Below the pieces are notes generated by a model. It made no database searches. It worked only from the letters and a program-made list of their open reading frames with translations, and was not told the origin of the DNA. This document shows, piece after piece, positions 59,502 through 64,000 of a stretch of 64,000 bases of DNA. Position 1 is the stretch's first letter, and every line of letters starts with the position of its first letter. The position numbers were made by a program, and so were the translations under genes. The stretch comes from Chloracidobacterium sp. UBA3360 (GTDB lineage Bacteria > Acidobacteriota > Blastocatellia > Pyrinomonadales > Pyrinomonadaceae), in the NCBI GenBank assembly GCA_002360555.1, contig DEQS01000089.1, positions 6,892 to 70,891 on the forward strand, written 5' to 3'.

Positions 59502-60011
59502 TTAATCATCGTCGCCGTCCTTTTCCGAAGTCCCTTTTTCCGGGGTTCGTGTATCAATGTTCTGGGCTCCCGACCTGATCTCAGTGTGGCGGACCTGTCC
59601 GCCCAGATTTGCGGTCCTGACCATAGACGTTGTGGTGAGCAGGGATAGTAGCAGGGTCGCAATCACCAAATAGCCGGGATTTTTTTCGGTTCGCGCTCGT
59701 GAAAATAGCAAAGCGGTTATTGCCAGCACTCCCGAAAAAATCGCAAGTCCCAGTGATAGGGCAGCTGCCGACTCATGCTGGCCGGTGATGGATTCGGAGA
59801 AACCCGGTAGCTTTTCGACGATCTCCTCGGCGGTCTCGCCGGTAAGGTAAACGGGGATGGCGACGATCGCCGAAATGGCCAAGAGACCCAAACCGACGCG
59901 GTTCACGGCTTTTGACCGGGCAACAATACCTATAAAAAGTATTATGAAACCGAATACGGATCCAATAACCGGAATATGATTGAGTGATAAATGCAGATAT
60001 CCAAGATCCAT
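59502..60011 (-). CDS. Small membrane protein (DUF2231-like) ahead of the P1B ATPase
   Basis: A 169-residue protein with four membrane segments (about 12-30, 40-58, 85-105, 115-132). The start DLGYLHLSLNHIPVIGSVFG, with two His in the first segment, resembles DUF2231-type proteins that may bind heme or metal. The C-terminal tail is acidic (EKGTSEKDGDDD), suggesting metal binding. AGGAGG lies six bases before the ATG, a strong ribosome site. It is first in a two-gene unit with the metal ATPase. A 17-bp palindrome lies 70 bases upstream. Confidence 0.78.
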   Translation of the reverse strand: MDLGYLHLSLNHIPVIGSVFGFIILFIGIVARSKAVNRVGLGLLAISAIVAIPVYLTGETAEEIVEKLPGFSESITGQHESAAALSLGLAIFSGVLAITALLFSRARTEKNPGYLVIATLLLSLLTTTSMVRTANLGGQVRHTEIRSGAQNIDTRTPEKGTSEKDGDDD

Positions 60012-60320
60012 TTTTTGCCTCCTTTTGGCTAGAATTCCACAGCAGGCTGCGAAAATTTACGCGACAGGACACGTGATAGCTACCGGTATATCCGGTAATA
60101 TCGATCAACGTGCCTTGGCAAAGGGAATATCTGCAAGAATCGTTCCTCGGTTGTGCCGGAGCGTACAACCCAACTTTAGAAAGGAATGGTGGAAAGACGG
60201 GGTTAGAAACTACGATTCTCGTGTTGTATAGCCGCTCATCTATCCAAGACCGCCGGTCGTGAAAGTGCTGCGCCGGTTTTTAGCATTGTCTTGGCTCGAA
60301 TATTAATTGAACAGCAAAAC
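60012..60320. other. Gene-free interval between the metal ATPase unit and the exported barrel gene
   Basis: This 309-base stretch holds the promoter region for the 60011 gene and the 3' end of the 60321 gene. I see one palindrome (60081-60097), a strong ribosome site for 60011, and no coding sequence or clear terminator. Confidence 0.6.
60081..60097. promoter_or_regulatory. 17-bp palindrome upstream of the metal ATPase unit
   Basis: TACCGG and CCGGTA flank TATAT. It lies 70 bases before the ATG at 60011, in operator position for the DUF2231-like/P1B ATPase operon. No regulator gene is adjacent. Confidence 0.4.
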
Positions 60321-62879
60321 TTAAGGCTTTACGCCAAACCGTTTGACCTCGGCGGGGATGAATATTACTGCCAATGCAACGTCGCTGGTTTCGCGGCCGG
60401 GGAAGACCTGCATCGAGAGTGAACCGGCGGCGGAGCGGGTTTTTTCAGGCAGGGTTTTTTCGTCAATGAGGATCACGTGTTCGCCCGGGGCGAGGTCGCC
60501 GATGATGTAATATCCGTCGGCATCGGTGAGCGTATCGCGGCCGCTGGCGGTGACGACGCGAACGTCTGCAAGCGGTTTTTCACCATCGTCAAATTTGCCG
60601 TTTTCGTTAACATCGAGCCAAACGCGTCCACGAAGCCGCCCCGTCCTAACAAGCCGAAAATCAACGGTCGAACTGCTGCCGGCTTTGATCGCCGCCGCAT
60701 GTTCGCCGCCGCTGAGCAATGTCAGATCCGCACGCACTGACATCAGATCGAGATAAACCTTGTGGTCACCCGCGAGCACCGCGTCAAAGCTGTATTGCCC
60801 GTTGGCGTCCGAGAGGACGTAGCGGTTGCCGTCTACTTGTACTTTCACATCGGCCTGCGGCTTATCAACGCCGACGTCAAAACGGCCGTTCATATCCACG
60901 TCCTGATAGACACGGCCTGAGACTTTTGCAAACGAATTGACCTCGGTGAGCGGTGCGTTGAGAAACGCCGAAGATTCGCGTTTGCGGAACAGCGTGCCCT
61001 TGATGCTTACCAGCAAGGTCGGCCCGGCGTTAGTGTTCATGTAGCTGACCTGCAGCGAAGTCTGACGCGGCAAAGTGAGCGAAGCGGTGACGCGTTCGTA
61101 GGCGGAAAATTTGGAATTTCGGCCGTAACTGTAGCCCGCACCCGCGGTAAAGCTGAGGCGTTTGCCAAGCAGGCCGAACGATCGCCAGTCGATCTGGCCG
61201 GTCAAGGAACGCTTGCTGCCGATGCCTTGGCTAACCTCAAGCGAATTCGTGTCGTTGATCAGGAAATTTGCACCAAATTGAGCGTTCGACGTGGCCGTGC
61301 CGAGCGTTTTGACGCGGGTTGCGTTCATGAAAACACGCCATCGTGAAAAATCTTTTGACGCGTTAAATAGCGAAAAAGCCGACGATCTGGCCTGTATCGA
61401 GTTGTTTTGCGTGTGCGAAAAATAAAAGCGGGAGCTTGTGCCGCCCGGAGTGATGGCGACGGCTACGGTCGCTGAGCGGTCTTGTTTTGTCGCGTCTCCC
61501 GGACGTTTCACGACGCTCGCGTTAAACGATGTCGAGATCCATTTTCTCGGCGACCAGTTAACACCCGCGGCTTTTAGATCAAGCGGATCGCGGGCTCCGG
61601 TTTGGGGCGAGAGGAAATTGCGGCCGATAAACGCATAACGTCCCTGGACTGAAAGGTTCTCGGCGATCTGATATGTAGCGGCGAGATCGATCGCTGGCGC
61701 CGTGCCGTTGATCCGGTTATTGTCGGACGAGATGCCGTTAAACTTGCCGAAAGCAGCGTCACTTTGTAGACGAAATCGCGAGCCGTTGTAGTTTGCACTT
61801 GCGGTAAAGATATTGCCCTTTTTCGATGGCCCGGCGAAACGCATTGCTCCGGCGGCGAATGTCCAAGGCGAGACGCGGCGTGAGTTTGCCGACGCGGTCG
61901 AGACGGAAAAGCCGAAAACATTTGTATCGTACCGCGAAGCGACGATGGGCTGGGGTAGCGGATCGCCATCCGTCAGAATTGGCGTCACAACCGTACCCGA
62001 ATTCGCACGACCCGCAAACGCCGTGACCGCAAACCGTCCGATCGGCAACGATACCATGCCTCCGCGAACATTTGCCGAAAGAAACTGAAGCGAGGTGCCG
62101 GTGCCAAAATCTCCGGCCGTGAACCGCTGGCCGTTGGGCCTCTCCAGATTAAATGTGAAGTTACGTGGACGGATGTTCTGCGACGAAGACTTGCTTGCGT
62201 TTGTAGTGAAATAAAATCTTCCGTCGGCAATGCGGCCGACGCCCGTCAGTATGATGTTGTGCGACGAGAGCGATGAATATCGGTTGAGATTGTACTCGTA
62301 ATCAAGGTTGTAAAGTTCGGCAACGCTGCGACCGCCACTGTTTTGTACCGCCGCCGGAGCCACACTTCCACGGGTTATCAGAACGGCGTTTTGTGCGTCG
62401 TCATACCGGATCGCCACGTCAAAAAGCGTCGATACGATCTCGGCGGGCAGAAGCAGTTGTTCGACGTTAGGGGTGAAGATAAGTTCGTTGGCATTCGAAA
62501 CGGTGAGCATCACCGAACCATTCTCACGAACCTGACCCAGCCTTGCGTCAAGGTCCGCCGTCTCGCCGGTCTGGCGTTTTACTGAGATTCTACGGGCCGC
62601 CGCATCGACGCTTACGGTGTCTCCAAGAGCTCGTGCAATCGCGATTACCGGCACCGCGACGCGGCCATTGCGATTTACGGCATTGCTGTTTGGGCCGGTC
62701 AGAGTACGGCCATTAACAATGATCGCGGCAAACTGACCTTGTTTTTTTGCGGCGGCGGTATTTGTCGGAACTTTCTTTCGGGGGCCCGGTTTCGCGTAGG
62801 TCTGAACAGGCATCGCCAGCGTAAGCAGGCTAGCCAGACAGGCGAAGAACGTGATGCGAAATAGAAAAGAGCCGTTCAT
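60321..62879 (-). CDS. Exported protein: copper-amine-oxidase-N-like head, barrel-like middle, two SdrB-like domains
   Basis: An 852-residue protein with a signal peptide (about 1-29). Residues about 48-170 resemble the copper amine oxidase N-terminal-like domain (FAAIIVNGRTLTGPNSNAVN, NGRVAVPVIAIARALGDTV, LLLPAEIVSTLFDVAIRYDD). Residues about 185-640 are all alternating short strands with aromatic girdle residues (LDYEYNLNRYSSLSSHNIIL, FTFNLERPNGQRFTAGDFG, SFNASVVKRPGDATKQ), like an outer-membrane barrel. Two SdrB-like domains follow: GRVYQDVDMNGRFDVGVDKP with LSDANGQYSFD, and GRVWLDVNENGKFDDGEKP with TDADGYYIIGDLAPG. It starts 22 bases after the chaperone-like gene. The order resembles an usher; this is inference. 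Confidence 0.8.
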   Translation of the reverse strand: MNGSFLFRITFFACLASLLTLAMPVQTYAKPGPRKKVPTNTAAAKKQGQFAAIIVNGRTLTGPNSNAVNRNGRVAVPVIAIARALGDTVSVDAAARRISVKRQTGETADLDARLGQVRENGSVMLTVSNANELIFTPNVEQLLLPAEIVSTLFDVAIRYDDAQNAVLITRGSVAPAAVQNSGGRSVAELYNLDYEYNLNRYSSLSSHNIILTGVGRIADGRFYFTTNASKSSSQNIRPRNFTFNLERPNGQRFTAGDFGTGTSLQFLSANVRGGMVSLPIGRFAVTAFAGRANSGTVVTPILTDGDPLPQPIVASRYDTNVFGFSVSTASANSRRVSPWTFAAGAMRFAGPSKKGNIFTASANYNGSRFRLQSDAAFGKFNGISSDNNRINGTAPAIDLAATYQIAENLSVQGRYAFIGRNFLSPQTGARDPLDLKAAGVNWSPRKWISTSFNASVVKRPGDATKQDRSATVAVAITPGGTSSRFYFSHTQNNSIQARSSAFSLFNASKDFSRWRVFMNATRVKTLGTATSNAQFGANFLINDTNSLEVSQGIGSKRSLTGQIDWRSFGLLGKRLSFTAGAGYSYGRNSKFSAYERVTASLTLPRQTSLQVSYMNTNAGPTLLVSIKGTLFRKRESSAFLNAPLTEVNSFAKVSGRVYQDVDMNGRFDVGVDKPQADVKVQVDGNRYVLSDANGQYSFDAVLAGDHKVYLDLMSVRADLTLLSGGEHAAAIKAGSSSTVDFRLVRTGRLRGRVWLDVNENGKFDDGEKPLADVRVVTASGRDTLTDADGYYIIGDLAPGEHVILIDEKTLPEKTRSAAGSLSMQVFPGRETSDVALAVIFIPAEVKRFGVKP

Positions 62880-62901
62880 TTAATTGAGAAAGAGGCGGGT
62901 G

Positions 62902-63756
62902 TTAGGGCTTTTTGACGGTTTTGTCGGAGGTCGCGATCTGTGTGACGGGGGCTTTGACGACCAGGTCGGTGACGCCTTCGGTGGCGATCTTGCCGTCCTG
63001 AAAATCGACACGATATTTGACCGTGTAATTGCCGGGCGGCAAATTTTTTGCAACGAGGAGCGGCTGTTTTGTTTCTGCACCGCCGAGGATCGGGAGAGGT
63101 TCGACGTCCGGCATGTCGGCGACGACCTTGCCCTCGGTGTCCAAAACCTTGACCGACGCGAGCGGGCGGATCATGCTGTTGCCTTCGTTTTTGAGAGTAG
63201 GCGTGACGAGGATGCCTTCGGGAGTGGATTCGGCAAGCAGGTCGCCAAAATCGCCTTGTCGTGTCAAGCCAGCCACCTTGATGTAAAAGACCGATGCCAT
63301 GCGGTATTTGACGATCATCTGGCGAACGTTTTTGTCGTATTTGAGCGTTTCGGGACGCTGTTCGATGATGAGAGCGGTTAGGTGGTCGCCGGGTGTTGCA
63401 TTCTCCGGGACCGAGATAGTGACGCGGATCTGGTGAATTGTCCCGGGCGTGACGGCGGCTTCGCCCGGGCTGTAGATGAGCCAAGGGCTGGCCGAATTTG
63501 CCTGCGTACCTGCTGGGAAGTATTCGACGCGGCCATCTTTTGTTATCGTCCAGTCGTTGAGAGTCGCGACGATGCGCGCGGGTTGCGTGATGTTATCACC
63601 CGCTTTGTAATCAAGATTTACGACGACCGTCGTTTCGGTGCCGGGTTTCATTTCAAGCTCAAAACGAGCAGGCCCGAGAGCCATGCCGCCGCTCTGTGCA
63701 AGCGCTGAAACCGAAAGACAGATGATCGCGAGGAATATAAAGTTGAGTTTATACAT
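62902..63756 (-). CDS. Exported two-domain Ig-like protein resembling a periplasmic chaperone
   Basis: A 284-residue protein with a signal peptide (YKLNFIFLAIICLSVSALAQ). The mature part is two beta domains: about 25-150 (ARFELEMKPGTETTVVVNLD, IVATLNDWTITKDGRVEYF, RVTISVPENATPGDHLTALI) and about 160-265 (YIKVAGLTRQGDFGDLLAES, LKNEGNSMIRPLASVKVL, LPPGNYTVKYRVDFQDGKIA). The pair resembles Fn3/DUF916-type proteins and PapD-type chaperones, though I do not see the Arg-Lys pair motif of classical FGS/FGL chaperones. It lies eight bases after a surface-type gene and 22 bases before the barrel gene, so the three are one operon. Confidence 0.75.
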   Translation of the reverse strand: MYKLNFIFLAIICLSVSALAQSGGMALGPARFELEMKPGTETTVVVNLDYKAGDNITQPARIVATLNDWTITKDGRVEYFPAGTQANSASPWLIYSPGEAAVTPGTIHQIRVTISVPENATPGDHLTALIIEQRPETLKYDKNVRQMIVKYRMASVFYIKVAGLTRQGDFGDLLAESTPEGILVTPTLKNEGNSMIRPLASVKVLDTEGKVVADMPDVEPLPILGGAETKQPLLVAKNLPPGNYTVKYRVDFQDGKIATEGVTDLVVKAPVTQIATSDKTVKKP

Positions 63757-63764
63757 GGCTGTTG

Positions 63765-64000
63765 TTAACAGGGAGCCGATGGGCCGGCTGAAATCGTAAA
63801 TGTGATGGTCGCGCTCGTTGTGCCGGCGGCATAAAACTGAGGCGTGATCGCAAATATCGCGTCGAATATGTAGCCGTCATTTGTCGCACGGGCGTTACCG
63901 CCATTCGAAAGCCGCGGGCCGCTGAGGATCGTGGTATTCGTCGTCACATCGGCGAGGTCCGAGACGTATTGGACCCGCCCCGTTGTTGGATTGATCGACA
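63765..64000 (-). CDS. Exported surface-type protein (5' end cut by window edge)
   Basis: The frame is open from the window edge (64000) to the TAA-type stop at 63765, giving the last 77 or so residues. No start codon is visible; internal GTG codons are not the start. The residues are Thr/Ser/Asn/Gly-rich, with TGRVQYVSDLADVTTNTTIL, a GGNARATNDGYIF turn and a final beta strand TSATITFTISAGP, ending in Cys. It looks like the C-terminal domain of a secreted or surface polymer subunit. It is first in the unit with the chaperone-like gene (8 bases later). I cannot name its family. Confidence 0.6.
   Translation of the reverse strand, partial: SINPTTGRVQYVSDLADVTTNTTILSGPRLSNGGNARATNDGYIFDAIFAITPQFYAAGTTSATITFTISAGPSAPC

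Noticed and set aside
59980..60231. An 83-residue plus-strand frame in the gene-free interval
   Set aside because: It overlaps the start of the DUF2231-like gene on the other strand, has no ribosome site, and contains no recognisable domain.

Overview
The window looks like a chromosomal segment of an Acidobacteriota bacterium, plausibly class Blastocatellia. The best marker is a secreted VWFA protein of the type described as an acidobacterial VWFA-related domain (35838-36959). Supporting signs are OmpA, an S9 peptidase and other exported proteins with Gram-negative style signal peptides, a futalosine-type menaquinone gene, moderately GC-rich sequence, and many short palindromic repeats in gene junctions. 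The assignment is inference; there is no rRNA gene. I see no transposase, prophage, integrase, CRISPR array or origin.

Layout. 1-2555: a partial FG-GAP protein, a subtilisin-like protease and two tRNA genes (His, Arg). 2556-11327: mostly minus-strand housekeeping and small conserved proteins (cmk, MmcQ/YjbR, threonine aldolase, DUF5996, an EncFtn-like ferritin, UBP zinc finger, DUF2461, DUF4287/DUF5655, DUF1761, AraC regulator, FMN reductase, rpiB). 11573-15866: exported proteins (thioredoxin-like, trypsin-TPR, LCAT-like hydrolase). 16048-19806: ubiX, a methyltransferase, mqnD, an ICMT-like membrane protein and DUF3108. 19873-25881: DUF4912, GH57 glucan branching enzyme, inositol-phosphate synthase and a single-module Clp ATPase. 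25929-35831: glpK, a Cys/Met gamma-lyase-family enzyme with a divergent ArsR regulator, DUF5522, tlyA, a PqqB-like hydrolase, ctaA, a DUF374 acyltransferase, a receiver-ATPase protein, nadE and a Cys-rich membrane protein. 35838-47313: VWFA protein, ompA, two-lipoyl E2 (sucB type), DPP-IV peptidase, a Ycf48-like protein, serA and lpdA.

47423-53918 is a compact sulfur region: four rhodanese proteins (one fused to an ETHE1-like persulfide dioxygenase, one a lipoprotein, one with a DUF2892 membrane part), a TauE/SafE exporter, two class I methyltransferases, a second Cys/Met gamma-lyase-family enzyme and an ArsR repressor. A 20-bp palindrome sits inside the -35/-10 spacer of the promoter facing the main operon. 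The genes fit sulfide/persulfide/thiosulfate handling, perhaps with thiol methylation.

54014-60011 holds fumC, a tandem-repeat membrane protein, cystathionine beta-synthase and a P1B ATPase with a small membrane protein. 60321-64000 is an exported three-gene unit: a surface-type protein cut by the window edge, a chaperone-like two-Ig protein, and an 852-residue protein with a copper-amine-oxidase-N-like head, a beta-rich barrel-like middle and two SdrB-like domains. It resembles a chaperone/usher arrangement in order only and is the best candidate for an undescribed system.

A second theme is short palindromic repeats of at least six sequence types. They fill gene junctions, abut start codons, form C-terminal codons (43271 gene), and sit twice in frame inside the GH57 enzyme.
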